In this document: positions 6,254 to 13,805 of the stretch, piece by piece | How the letters are laid out: the number at the start of each line of letters is the position of its first letter | Position numbering within the stretch: the first letter of the stretch is position 1 | Assembly (NCBI GenBank): GCA_945931475.1 | Contig: CAMEPD010000020.1 | Coordinates: 1 to 34,660, forward strand | DNA length: 34,660 nt | Direction: 5' to 3' | Origin: an uncultured Muribaculaceae bacterium | GTDB taxonomy: Bacteria; Bacteroidota; Bacteroidia; Bacteroidales; Muribaculaceae | The notes under the pieces: model-generated | Seen by the model: the letters and a program-made list of their open reading frames with translations, nothing else | Databases searched by the model: none | What the model was told of the DNA's origin: nothing | Position numbers and translations under genes: made by a program

Positions 6254-8194
6254 TCAGCGCCCCGACAGCAGCAGCAGGATATTGATGTCGGCCGGCGACA
6301 CCCCGGGGATGCGCGAGGCCTGCCCGACGGTGAGAGGGCGGATGCGCTCCAGTTTCTGCCGCGCTTCGGTCGACAGCGATGTGAGCTGCGAATAGTCGAA
6401 GCGGTCGCCCAACGGCACCGACTCGAGGCGGTGAAGCTTTTCGGCCAGCAGTGCCTCGCGCCTGATGTAGCCATCGTACTTCAGGAGTACTTCGGCGGAT
6501 TCGACTATCTCCTGCCTGCGCTCGGGTTCCACAGCCTCGATAGCGCGGGCCAGCGATGGGATGTGGCGCGACAGCGACATAATGCCCAACTGCGGACGCA
6601 ACACGAGTTGCAGCAACTTGCAACCGTCGGTCAACGGCTGCAGCTCCTGCGGCGTATCGGTAAGCTTCAGCTCTTCGTTGAGGGCTTTGAGGGCGGCGTT
6701 GGCGTCAGCGGCCTTGATGGACTTGCCGGTGATGAACTCCATCAGAGCGTCGCGCTGGAGGCGCTTGCTCTCCATGAGTCCGTAGCGCTCGTCGGAAGCC
6801 AGGCCCAGGGCGTGAGCGCGCGGTGTAAGGCGCATATCGGCATCGTCCTGGCGCAGCAGTATGCGGTATTCGGCGCGCGAGGTGAACATTCGGTAGGGTT
6901 CGTCGACCCCTTTTGTCACGAGGTCGTCGATGAGCACTCCGATATATGATTCGTCGCGCGACAGCACCAGGCTGCGGGGCTCGGCGGCGTCGCGGTCAAG
7001 CACGGCGAAAGCGGCATTCGCACCTGCCACGAGTCCCTGTCCGGCGGCCTCCTCGTAGCCGGTCGTACCGTTAATCTGTCCGGCGAAAAAGAGGTTTTTC
7101 ACCGGCTTTGTCTCGAGGGTATGGCGCAGCTGTGTGGGGTCGAAAAAGTCGTATTCGATGGCGTAGCCGGGGCGGTAAATCTGCACGTCGGCGAGCGCGG
7201 GTATAGTCTTGAGGGCCTCCAACTGTATATCGATCGGCAGCGACGACGAGAAGCCGTTGAGGTAGTATTCCTGCGTGTCCTCCCCCTCGGGTTCGAGGAA
7301 AAGCTGGTGCGATTCCTTGTCGGCGAAGGTTACGATTTTGGTCTCGATGGAGGGGCAGTAGCGCGGGCCGATGCTCTGAATCTGCCCGTTGTAGAGGGGA
7401 GAATCGGGCAGACCGCGGCGTAACACCTCATGGGTCTGCGTGTTGGTCCATACGTTGAAACAGGGACGCTGGCGCAGTTCACGGCGCGCGTCGGGGAGGT
7501 ACGAGAAGTGGTGGAAATCCTCTTCGAGGGGCTGCTCCTGGGCGAGCTCCCAGTGTACGCTGCGGCCGTCGATGCGCACCGGCGTTCCGGTCTTCATACG
7601 TCCGGTAGTGAATCCTAACGACGCGAGCTGCTCGGTGATGCCGGTCGACGAGGGCTCGGCGCAGCGGCCTCCTGAAAGCTGAACGCGCCCGATGTGCATC
7701 AGCCCGTTGAGGAATGTGCCGTTGGTGAGCACCACGCTCCCGGCGCGGAACTCCATGCCCAAGGCGGTGCGCACGCCTTTCACCTCGGGCTGCCGGTCGT
7801 CACCGGTCTCCAGTATCAGTCCGGTGACGCTGTCCTGCCAGAGGTAAAGGTTCGGGGTATTCTCCAGTTCATGGCGCCAGAGCAACGAGAAGCGCATACG
7901 GTCGCTCTGCGCGCGGGGGCTCCACATGGCCGGCCCTTTAGAGCGGTTGAGCATACGGAACTGTATGGCCGTGCGGTCGGTTATAACCCCCATACGGCCT
8001 CCGAGGGCGTCGATTTCGCGCACAATCTGACCCTTGGCGATGCCGCCTACGGCCGGGTTGCAGCTCATCTGCGCAATCTTGTTGAGGTCGATAGTAATCA
8101 GCAGGGTGCGTGCGCCCAAGCGGGCAGCCGCTGAGGCCGCCTCGCAACCGGCATGGCCGGCGCCAACCACTATGACATCATATTGCAAAAGCAT
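6254..8194 (-). CDS. mnmG: tRNA uridine-5-carboxymethylaminomethyl modification enzyme MnmG (GidA)
   Basis: With MnmE, MnmG installs the carboxymethylaminomethyl group on U34 of certain tRNAs, using FAD and a folate one-carbon donor. The 646-residue product opens with the FAD-binding motif DVIVVGAGHAGCEAA (about 6-20). It then shows MSCNPAVGGIAKG and IDALGGRMG, the FAD contact GGRCAEPSSTGI, the family signature LFFAGQINGTTGYEEAAGQG (about 370-390), TSRAEYRILLRQDNAD-like residues (MFTSRAEYRILLRQDDAD), and a helical C-terminal domain with IPGVSPADINILL. Length is normal. It sits between ybeY (34 bases upstream) and apt, probably in one transcript. The GidA position next to a parS-like site recalls origin-proximal gidA in other bacteria. 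Confidence 0.98.
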   Translation of the reverse strand: MLLQYDVIVVGAGHAGCEAASAAARLGARTLLITIDLNKIAQMSCNPAVGGIAKGQIVREIDALGGRMGVITDRTAIQFRMLNRSKGPAMWSPRAQSDRMRFSLLWRHELENTPNLYLWQDSVTGLILETGDDRQPEVKGVRTALGMEFRAGSVVLTNGTFLNGLMHIGRVQLSGGRCAEPSSTGITEQLASLGFTTGRMKTGTPVRIDGRSVHWELAQEQPLEEDFHHFSYLPDARRELRQRPCFNVWTNTQTHEVLRRGLPDSPLYNGQIQSIGPRYCPSIETKIVTFADKESHQLFLEPEGEDTQEYYLNGFSSSLPIDIQLEALKTIPALADVQIYRPGYAIEYDFFDPTQLRHTLETKPVKNLFFAGQINGTTGYEEAAGQGLVAGANAAFAVLDRDAAEPRSLVLSRDESYIGVLIDDLVTKGVDEPYRMFTSRAEYRILLRQDDADMRLTPRAHALGLASDERYGLMESKRLQRDALMEFITGKSIKAADANAALKALNEELKLTDTPQELQPLTDGCKLLQLVLRPQLGIMSLSRHIPSLARAIEAVEPERRQEIVESAEVLLKYDGYIRREALLAEKLHRLESVPLGDRFDYSQLTSLSTEARQKLERIRPLTVGQASRIPGVSPADINILLLLSGR

Positions 8195-8228
8195 ATTCAG
8201 GAGCTATATCGTATTGGTTATCTTTGCA

Positions 8229-8657
8229 TTACGCCTTCAATAGCGCGAGGGCCTCGTCCTCGTTGGCCTCCATGATCTCACGCTCGCCTGGCCCCTTGTC
8301 GTTGATGCCGCAGAGGTGCAGCACACCGTGGATGATGACGCGGCGCAGCTCGCGGTCGTAGGTGGCGCCCACGGCCTCGGCGTTGGTGCGCACGGTGTCG
8401 AGCGAGATGAACATATCGCCGCGCAGCAGCCGCCCGCGGGTGTCGTCGAACGTGATGATATCGGTGTAGTAGTCGTGATTGAGGAAGCGCCGGTTCACGT
8501 CGATAATCGTGGCGTCGTCACAGAAGATATAGGCCATCGGGCCGCAGATACGACCGTGCAGGTTTGCAACCTCCTGTATCCAGCTCTCTATTGCCGGATA
8601 GTCCAGGTCGGGGAGCTCGACACTCCCGCGTGTCAGCCATTGAAATTTATTCTCCAT
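8229..8657 (-). CDS. ybeY: Endoribonuclease YbeY (rRNA maturation)
   Basis: YbeY is a metal-dependent RNase for 16S rRNA 3' maturation and ribosome quality control. From ATG 8657 the product has 142 residues (MENKFQWLTR). Visible features are FLNHDYYTDIITFDD (about 58-72), GDMFISLDTVR, and the metal site H110-GVL-H114-LCGIND. In the canonical motif (HGxLHLxGYDH) the third ligand is His, but the matching residue here is Asp120, followed by KGPGE. I recall a similar change in other Bacteroidetes homologues. An in-frame ATG at 8717 would add 20 residues, but the likely transcription start near 8727 and the family N-terminus favour 8657. It is the first gene of a ybeY-mnmG-apt run. Confidence 0.9.
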   Translation of the reverse strand: MENKFQWLTRGSVELPDLDYPAIESWIQEVANLHGRICGPMAYIFCDDATIIDVNRRFLNHDYYTDIITFDDTRGRLLRGDMFISLDTVRTNAEAVGATYDRELRRVIIHGVLHLCGINDKGPGEREIMEANEDEALALLKA

Positions 8658-8733
8658 GACTCTTAAGCGCAAAAGGTATGTGCCGGCCGGAAAGTTAATG
8701 AGCGCCCCGGGGCACAACAGACAAAAATACTTG

Positions 8734-8764
8734 CAAAGGTATGAAATTTGCAGTTAAATGGCAA
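8734..8764 (-). promoter_or_regulatory. Promoter for ybeY-mnmG-apt
   Basis: TACCTTTG at 8734-8741 on the minus strand matches TAnnTTTG exactly. A TTG element lies at 8762-8764 with 20 bases between. Predicted start near 8727 gives a leader of about 70 bases. A looser box (TACCTTTTG) lies nearer the gene and is less likely. Confidence 0.72.
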
Positions 8765-9026
8765 GAGCACAAGTCATTTCGACCCAAAAATCCTCCGCAC
8801 CCGGATTTTAAACTTCGTTAACACTTTTCTCGACGGAGAATTCACGCCTATGTAAACGCGGCGTATTAAGTTGATTTAATGCCACTTACCAAGCATATAC
8901 GTCAATTTTAACGCTCCGAGAATCAAAAATTTTCACAAAACCGTCCATCGGCCTGCAAAAATTCGTTCCTCGTGGAACAAATTCCGGGTGTCTCTCCCCC
9001 ACCCTATCGAAATTTTTAAATTCCGT
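8742..9026. other. AT-rich intergenic region with no gene
   Basis: This stretch between ybeY and the WG-repeat remnant is AT-rich compared with its neighbours and has no supportable ORF. The -35-like TTG of the ybeY promoter and a degenerate parS-like palindrome (8964-8979) are the only signals I see. It may be the decayed rest of a gene to which the WG remnant belonged. Confidence 0.5.
8964..8979. other. Degenerate parS-like palindrome
   Basis: CGTTCCTCGTGGAACA. It differs from TGTTCCACGTGGAACA at two positions and holds the imperfect 14-bp palindrome GTTCCTCGTGGAAC. It lies 2.7 kb from the exact parS-like site. It may be a weak ParB site or chance. Confidence 0.35.
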
Positions 9027-9269
9027 TCAATCAAACCGCTTTCCGGTCTTGTCGATATAGCCCCACTTGCCATTCTGTTGAACCGGCTCCAGTCCTTTTT
9101 GAAAATTACCACAATATTCATATTTCGGAGCAGTAACTTCTCGGCCGGTCTTATCAATATAACCACATTCTCCACTCATTGATAACACCATCGCCAAGCC
9201 TTCATGAAACGCGTATGTATTATTATATTTCAATGGTATGACTTCTCGGCCAGTTTTGTCGATTTGCAC
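9027..9269 (-). pseudogene. WG-repeat protein remnant
   Basis: An 80-codon stretch encodes three copies of the WG (beta) repeat: QIDKTGREVIPLKY, GYIDKTGREVTAPKY and WGYIDKTGKRFD, then stops. Full WG-repeat proteins have many such units and usually a signal or enzyme domain. Here there is no ATG, only a GTG at 9269 that starts inside a repeat, and the codons upstream run into the serS hairpin at 9279-9314. The sequence is AT-richer than its neighbours. I read it as the 3' end of a lost gene, though a very small expressed protein starting at the GTG cannot be excluded. WG proteins are not tied to one function. Confidence 0.7.
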
Positions 9270-9278
9270 TAAAGTGAG

Positions 9279-9314
9279 CGAGCGCCACAGAAGCCGTTAC
9301 CTCTGTGGCGCTCG
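9279..9314. terminator. Hairpin terminator after serS
   Basis: CGAGCGCCACAGA (9279-9291) and its exact reverse complement (9302-9314) flank a 10-base loop, 20 bases past the serS stop. There is no long T-run, so termination strength is uncertain. Confidence 0.7.
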
Positions 9315-9334
9315 TTATGACGGGGATATACCGG

Positions 9335-10606
9335 TCAGTCGATGATGGTGAAGCCGGTGTATTTGTGTAGGCATTCGGGGATGAGGATGCCTTCGGGGGT
9401 CTGGTTGTTCTCCAGGAGGGCGGCTACGATGCGCGGCAGGGCCAGGGCCGAACCGTTGAGGGTGTGGCACAGGTGGGTCTTCTTGTCGGCTCCGCGGTAA
9501 CGGCACTTCAGGCGGTTGGCCTGGTAGGTCTCGAAGTTCGATACCGACGATACCTCGAGCCAGCGTTTCTGTGCGGCCGACCATACTTCGAAGTCGAAGG
9601 TGATGGCCGAGGTGAAGCTCATGTCGCCGCCGCAGAGGCGCAGGATGTGCCAGGGAAGGCCGAGTTTCTCCAGCAGGCCCTGTACGTGGTCTTTCATCTC
9701 CTCGAGGGCTGCGTAGGAGTTTTCGGGCTTCTCGATGCGCACGATTTCGACTTTGTCGAACTGATGCAGGCGGTTGAGGCCGCGGACATCCTTGCCGTAT
9801 GAGCCGGCTTCGCGGCGGAAGCATGCCGAGTATGCGCAGTTCTTCTTGGGGAGCTGGTCTTCGGGGATGATGACGTCGCGGTAGATGTTGGTGACGGGCA
9901 CTTCTGCGGTGGGGATGAGGTAGAGGTTGTCGAGCTGGCACTGGTACATCTGTGCTTCCTTGTCGGGGAGCTGGCCGGTACCGTAGGCCGAGGCCTCGTT
10001 GACTACGTAAGGGGGCTCGATTTCGGTGTAACCGGCGGCGTTGCCTTCGTCGAGGAAGAACTGTATGAGGGCGCGCTGCAGGCGTGCGCCTTTGCCGATG
10101 TACACGGGGAATCCGGCGCCGGTGATTTTCACGCCGAGGTCGAAGTCGATGAGGTTGTACTTTTTGGCGAGTTCCCAGTGGGGCAGCGCGTCGGCGGGGA
10201 GGTCGGGCATGGGGCCGCCGGTCTTCTCGACTACGTTGTCGGCGGCTGTTTTGCCTTCGGGCACCATGGCGCAGGGCAGGTTGGGGATGGTGCAGAGCAG
10301 TTCGTGGAGCTCGGCGGCTGTGGAGTCGAGTTCCTCGGCGATGATGCGCTGCGATTCCTTGAGGGCGCCTACCTCTTTCTTTGCCTCGTCGGCTTCGTCG
10401 CGTTTGCCCTGTTTCATCAGGGCGCCGATTGAGGCTGCGATTTTGTTGAGGCGGGCGGCCTGATTGTCATTCTCGAGCTGCAGCTGACGACGGCGGTCGT
10501 CGAGGGCGATGGCGCGCGCGATGGGTTCGGCGCCGTCGAAGCCCTTAATTGCAAGGCGGTCAATCACCTCCTGGGGATTGGCCTTTATCTGTTGGAGTGT
10601 TAGCAT
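9335..10606 (-). CDS. serS: Seryl-tRNA synthetase
   Basis: Charges tRNA-Ser with serine (class II synthetase, homodimer, cytoplasm). The 423-residue product begins MLTLQQIKANPQEVIDRLAI at ATG 10606. An N-terminal coiled-coil arm that binds the long variable arm of tRNA-Ser covers roughly residues 30-100. The catalytic core shows LIPTAEVPVTN, motif 2 in ACFRREAGSYGKDVRGL, LHQFDKVE, and motif 3 in NGSALALPRIVAALLENNQ near the C-terminus. Length is normal. An in-frame extension to 10690 overlaps the start of the intergenic region and the yqeY 3' end and is not used. The gene ends before a perfect hairpin. Confidence 0.98.
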   Translation of the reverse strand: MLTLQQIKANPQEVIDRLAIKGFDGAEPIARAIALDDRRRQLQLENDNQAARLNKIAASIGALMKQGKRDEADEAKKEVGALKESQRIIAEELDSTAAELHELLCTIPNLPCAMVPEGKTAADNVVEKTGGPMPDLPADALPHWELAKKYNLIDFDLGVKITGAGFPVYIGKGARLQRALIQFFLDEGNAAGYTEIEPPYVVNEASAYGTGQLPDKEAQMYQCQLDNLYLIPTAEVPVTNIYRDVIIPEDQLPKKNCAYSACFRREAGSYGKDVRGLNRLHQFDKVEIVRIEKPENSYAALEEMKDHVQGLLEKLGLPWHILRLCGGDMSFTSAITFDFEVWSAAQKRWLEVSSVSNFETYQANRLKCRYRGADKKTHLCHTLNGSALALPRIVAALLENNQTPEGILIPECLHKYTGFTIID

Positions 10607-10631
10607 AATTCGTTGATTGCGGTGTGGCGGG

Positions 10632-11081
10632 TTACGACAGGAGTTCCTTGACTTTGGCCGAGATGGCGCGCCCCTCGGCACGTCCGGCAAGCTCTTTCGA
10701 TGCCACGCCCATCACCTTGCCCATCTCCTTGGGCGAAGTGGCGCCTACGCGGGCTATTATGTCGCGCAGGGCGGCCGTGAGCTCCCCGTCGGTGAGCTGC
10801 TTGGGCATATATTCCTCGATTACAGCGGCCTGGGCCATCTCCTCGGCGGCGAGCTCGGGACGGCTCTGCGAGGTGTAGATTTCGGCGCTCTCTTTGCGCT
10901 GTTTGATCATTTTGGCCAGGATTTTGGTAGCCTGTTCGTCGGAGAGCTCACCATTGGAGCCTTTGGCGGTTTTGGCTTCGAGGAATTCTTTTTTGATACC
11001 GCGGAGGGCGTCGAGACGCTTGGCGTCGCGGGCCTTCATAGCGGCTTTGATATCTTCGGAAACGCGGTCGAAAAGGTTCAT
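10632..11081 (-). CDS. GatB/YqeY domain protein
   Basis: A 149-residue cytoplasmic protein, MNLFDRVSEDIKAAMKARD onward, covering the whole YqeY fold: helical N-terminal half with ALRGIKKEFLEAKTA and MIKQRKESAEIY, then IEEYMPKQLT and the end GRAEGRAISAKVKELLS. The domain resembles the tail of GatB, the amidotransferase subunit that converts Glu-tRNA-Gln, and is thought to bind tRNA, but a stand-alone YqeY has no settled function. It starts after a strong promoter (11107-11137) and is followed 25 bases later by serS, so a tRNA-linked two-gene transcript is plausible. Confidence 0.93.
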   Translation of the reverse strand: MNLFDRVSEDIKAAMKARDAKRLDALRGIKKEFLEAKTAKGSNGELSDEQATKILAKMIKQRKESAEIYTSQSRPELAAEEMAQAAVIEEYMPKQLTDGELTAALRDIIARVGATSPKEMGKVMGVASKELAGRAEGRAISAKVKELLS

Positions 11082-11106
11082 TTCTATATCTTTTAAAACT
11101 AAGGTG

Positions 11107-11137
11107 CAAAATTATAACTTTTCCCTGACATATCAAA
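11107..11137 (-). promoter_or_regulatory. Promoter for yqeY-serS
   Basis: On the minus strand, TTTG (11134-11137), 19 bases, TAATTTTG (11107-11114): an exact match to the Bacteroides vegetative promoter. Predicted start is near 11100, about 18 bases before the ATG. Confidence 0.85.
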
Positions 11138-11175
11138 TAAAACTTCGGGCGGGGGGGCGTCTCAGACCCCGGCGC

Positions 11176-11649
11176 TCAGAACTCGGTGAAAGCCAGCGGC
11201 AGCAGCGAGCGCACCGACGGAATGCGGTACACGCCGTCGCGCCCGATCAGAAGCACCGTTACGGGCTCGCCGGCGAGTGTTTCGTATTCGAGCAGAGCCT
11301 GGCGGCACGCGCCGCAGGGCGACACGGGGTCGGCCACGAACTCGCCGTCTGTGCCGCGGGCTGCAATGGCTATGGTGCGGAACCAGGCATCGGGGTATGT
11401 GGCGTGGGCGTAGTAGCAGGCCGAACGCTCGGCGCAAGTGCCTGAGGGATAGGCAGCGTTCTCCTGGTTGGCTCCCTCGATTACCTCGTCGTTGTCGAGC
11501 AATATGGCGGCTCCGACGCGGAAATGGGAATAGGGGGAATAGCTGCGGTATGTGGCGCGTCGGGCACGGTCGACCAGCGACGCCTCGGCCGGCGAAAGTT
11601 CGTCGTAGCCAAGCACCTCGACGGGCACGGATATTGTTTTACTTTCCAT
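11176..11649 (-). CDS. cdd: Cytidine deaminase
   Basis: Deaminates cytidine and deoxycytidine to uridine products in pyrimidine salvage; zinc enzyme. The 157-residue protein has YSPYSHFRVGAAI (38-50), NQENAAYPSGTCAERSA with the first zinc Cys72 and catalytic Glu74, and SPCGACRQ with zinc Cys112 and Cys115. These form the full Cys3 zinc site of the tetrameric class, and the length fits. Start ATG 11649 (MESKTISVPVEVL). It is the last leftward gene before the strand switch, divergent from the TPR gene. Only a poor -7 match (TATCTTTA, 11670-11677) is seen upstream on its strand. Confidence 0.95.
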   Translation of the reverse strand: MESKTISVPVEVLGYDELSPAEASLVDRARRATYRSYSPYSHFRVGAAILLDNDEVIEGANQENAAYPSGTCAERSACYYAHATYPDAWFRTIAIAARGTDGEFVADPVSPCGACRQALLEYETLAGEPVTVLLIGRDGVYRIPSVRSLLPLAFTEF

Positions 11650-11718
11650 GGAAAATCAAATTTGGGGCATAAAGATAACGCTAAAATAGTAAAAAAAGGT
11701 AATTCTCGCGCGATTTTT

Positions 11719-11749
11719 TTTGTGATTTACGGCTAATTGCGTAATTTTG
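11719..11749 (+). promoter_or_regulatory. Promoter for the membrane TPR gene
   Basis: TTTG (11719-11722), 19 bases, TAATTTTG (11742-11749): exact Bacteroides-type promoter. Predicted start is near 11756, giving a leader of about 80 bases before the ATG at 11835. Confidence 0.85.
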
Positions 11750-11834
11750 TGCCTCCAATGTGGCCTTTCCCGACGGCGACAGCCCGGGGAGAGACCCATT
11801 ACACTGTGTAAAAATAATAAACTATCACATAACA

Positions 11835-12554
11835 ATGTCAAAAAAGAAAACCGCAGCCCCCGAAACCGGGCTCGATGAGCTCAACGACTCGCTGACAAAG
11901 GTCACCACCAGCGTGCAGAAGAACAAGAAAGTAATAGCAATCATCTCGGCAGTAGTGCTTGCCGTGTGCGTTCTGATTCTTGCCTGGGTATATTTCTTCC
12001 GCAATCCGGCCATGAACCGTGCCAACGACAATATCGGTGAGGCCGACCTGGCGCTGGCTCAGGGCAACGATTCGACAGCCTTGGCTACCTACCGCAAAAT
12101 CGCCGACGACGGCAGCTACGATGCCGGCAACCGCGCAGCCCTCAACACCGCCATCCTCCTGTATCAGCAGGGTGCCACCGCCCTCACCGACAAGAAGGAT
12201 GCCGAGGCCAAGAAATACTTCCAGGACGCCCTCACATACGCCGAGAAATACGACGTTGAGGACGACATCATCGGCGCCGCAGCCTACGGTCTGCAGGGCG
12301 ACTGCCTGGTGAACCTCGACCGTCTCGACGATGCAGCAGCGAAGTTCCAGAAGGCTGTCAAGACCTCCGACGACAACCCAGCGTTCACTCCTTACTTCAT
12401 GTTCAAGCTCGCCACTGTCTACGAGGCTCAGAAGAAATACAAGGAGCAGCTCGCTCTGCTTCAGGAAGTTCAGGCCAAGTATCTGCAGTACTGCCAGGAC
12501 CACCGCATCGACCTTGATGCCCAGATTGAGCTGGCCACACTCCGCGCAAAATAG
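11835..12554 (+). CDS. Membrane-anchored tetratricopeptide repeat protein
   Basis: A 239-residue protein with one N-terminal membrane helix (about 33-55, VIAIISAVVLAVCVLILAWVYFF) preceded by a Lys-rich cytoplasmic stretch, so the repeat domain lies on the periplasmic side. Residues 65-235 contain several TPR-like helix pairs (ADLALAQGNDSTALATYRKI, AAAYGLQGDCLVNLDRLDDA, MFKLATVYEAQKKYKEQLAL). The layout resembles YfgM-like TPR proteins that assist envelope folding, but this is only an architectural likeness. Start ATG 11835 is favoured over an in-frame ATG at 11760, because it lies after a clear promoter and the extra residues would be low quality. A stem-loop follows the gene. Confidence 0.85.
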   Translation: MSKKKTAAPETGLDELNDSLTKVTTSVQKNKKVIAIISAVVLAVCVLILAWVYFFRNPAMNRANDNIGEADLALAQGNDSTALATYRKIADDGSYDAGNRAALNTAILLYQQGATALTDKKDAEAKKYFQDALTYAEKYDVEDDIIGAAAYGLQGDCLVNLDRLDDAAAKFQKAVKTSDDNPAFTPYFMFKLATVYEAQKKYKEQLALLQEVQAKYLQYCQDHRIDLDAQIELATLRAK

Positions 12555-12599
12555 TGCCCGCGCCGGCCTCAGTGCCCGCGCCGCCCAAAATATCATGAC

Positions 12600-12637
12600 A
12601 GGCTTTTCGCTCCTCCACGACGGGGAGCGACAAGCCT
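12600..12637 (+). terminator. Intrinsic terminator after the TPR gene
   Basis: AGGCTTTTCGCTCC (12600-12613) pairs with GGAGCGACAAGCCT (12624-12637) with one internal mismatch; TTTCTT follows on the plus strand. It lies between the TPR gene and panB. Confidence 0.75.
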
Positions 12638-12686
12638 TTCTTATGCAAGACACAACCCGCAGAAACACCCTCTTAAAGAACTTATC

Positions 12687-13508
12687 ATGTCAACGAATAC
12701 CGTAGACAAACCCCGCAAGGTTACAGTGAACACCCTGCGCAAGATGAAAGCCGAAGGTGAGAAGATAGCCATGCTCACCTCCTACGATTATAATATGGCC
12801 CAGCTGGTCGACGGGGCCGGCATCGACATAATCCTCGTGGGCGACTCGGCCACAAACGTGATGGCCGGCAACGCCACCACCCTGCCTATGACCCTCGACG
12901 AAATGATTTACCACTCGCGCTGCGTGGCCCGCGGCGCACAGCGCGCCTTCGTCGTGGCCGATATGCCCTTCGGTTCGTATCAGGTGAACGGCGACGAAGC
13001 CATGCGTTCGGCCATCCGGCTGATGAAAGAGGCCGGTATAGAGGGTGTGAAGCTCGAAGGTGGCCGCGACATCGTGCCGATAATCAAGCGGTTGACCTCG
13101 GCCGGTATCCCCGTGATGGGGCATGTGGGCCTCACCCCGCAGTCGGTGAACCAGCTCGGCGGCTACGGCATTCAGGGCAAGACCGACGCCGCAGCGCAAG
13201 CCATGATAGCCGACGCGCACGCCCTTGAGGAGGCCGGTTGCTTCGCCATCGTGCTCGAGAAGGTCCCCGCCGCTCTTGCCGAGGAAGTATCGAAGCAGCT
13301 CACCATCCCCACCATCGGCATCGGCGCCGGCGCCGGCACCGACGGTCAGGTGCTGGTAATCAACGACATGTTAGGCATGAACACCGGCTTCCGCCCTAAA
13401 TTCCTGCGCCTGTACGCCAATCTGGCCGAAGTCATCGACGGCGCCGTCAAGCACTACATCGACGACGTAAAGTCAGCCGCCTTCCCCACCCCCGACGAAA
13501 GCTACTGA
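12687..13508 (+). CDS. panB: 3-methyl-2-oxobutanoate hydroxymethyltransferase
   Basis: First step of pantothenate (vitamin B5) synthesis: adds a hydroxymethyl group from methylene-tetrahydrofolate to alpha-ketoisovalerate, in a Mg-dependent TIM-barrel enzyme. The 273-residue product has AMLTSYDYNMAQLVDGAGID (29-48), ILVGDSATNVMAG, TTLPMTLDEMIYHSRCV, VVADMPFGSY, VKLEGG, VMGHVGLTPQS, and IGIGAGAGTDGQVLVINDMLG. All family blocks are present and the length is normal. The gene starts 50 bases after a terminator-like hairpin; no own promoter of the standard type was found. panC and panD are not in the window. It is followed by a hairpin and a 9-bp repeat array. Confidence 0.97.
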   Translation: MSTNTVDKPRKVTVNTLRKMKAEGEKIAMLTSYDYNMAQLVDGAGIDIILVGDSATNVMAGNATTLPMTLDEMIYHSRCVARGAQRAFVVADMPFGSYQVNGDEAMRSAIRLMKEAGIEGVKLEGGRDIVPIIKRLTSAGIPVMGHVGLTPQSVNQLGGYGIQGKTDAAAQAMIADAHALEEAGCFAIVLEKVPAALAEEVSKQLTIPTIGIGAGAGTDGQVLVINDMLGMNTGFRPKFLRLYANLAEVIDGAVKHYIDDVKSAAFPTPDESY

Positions 13509-13545
13509 TCCGGCCCGACAGCTCCGCCCACAAGCACCCATAGCC

Positions 13546-13572
13546 AGCGCTGCGCCCTCCCGGTGCAGCGCT
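13546..13572. terminator. Hairpin after panB
   Basis: AGCGCTGC (13546-13553) and GCAGCGCT (13565-13572) pair across an 11-base loop, 37 bases past the panB stop. No T-run follows. Confidence 0.5.
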
Positions 13573-13596
13573 GTCGCGTCTGCGCCCACCTCCTCC

Positions 13597-13686
13597 ACAT
13601 AAGATACATAAGATACATCCGCCACATAAGATACATAAGCTACATCCGTCACATAAGCCACATAAGCTACATAAGACACATCTCCC
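13597..13686. repeat. 9-bp tandem array, consensus ACATAAGAT
   Basis: Ten consecutive 9-bp units. Seven begin ACATAAG and three ACATC; the last two bases vary (AT, CT, CC, AC). The array lies between the panB hairpin and the LRR gene promoter. Minus-strand ORFs here encode only Tyr-Val repeats and are artefacts. Confidence 0.92.
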
Positions 13687-13752
13687 CTCCCCCTTCCAAT
13701 AAAAAAATCTAAAAAATCCACCGCCAACGAAACTCCACCGCAAAAAAATGGT

Positions 13753-13760
13753 TATATTTG
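13753..13760 (+). promoter_or_regulatory. Bacteroidetes-type -7 box before the LRR gene
   Basis: TATATTTG matches TAnnTTTG, about 45 bases before the chosen start. I see no TTTG or TTG 19-21 bases upstream, so this is weaker than the other promoters. Confidence 0.5.
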
Positions 13761-13805
13761 CAATTTAAAGCTCAGGGGTCTTTACGCGCCCCGATAAGCA
13801 GGCTT

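Noticed and set aside
8219-8226. TATCTTTG on the plus strand, matching a -7 box
   Set aside because: It lies on the wrong strand between mnmG and ybeY, has no -33 element and no plus-strand gene downstream.
8933-9175. 80-codon ORF overlapping the WG remnant
   Set aside because: It is in a different frame from the WG repeats and has no family features.
11650-11834. Candidate replication origin at the strand switch
   Set aside because: No DnaA-box cluster or AT-rich unwinding element was seen; the gap is explained by divergent promoters.
13447-13743. Minus-strand ORFs with Tyr-Val and Cys-rich repeats
   Set aside because: They read through the ACATAAG array and the panB 3' end; low-complexity artefacts.
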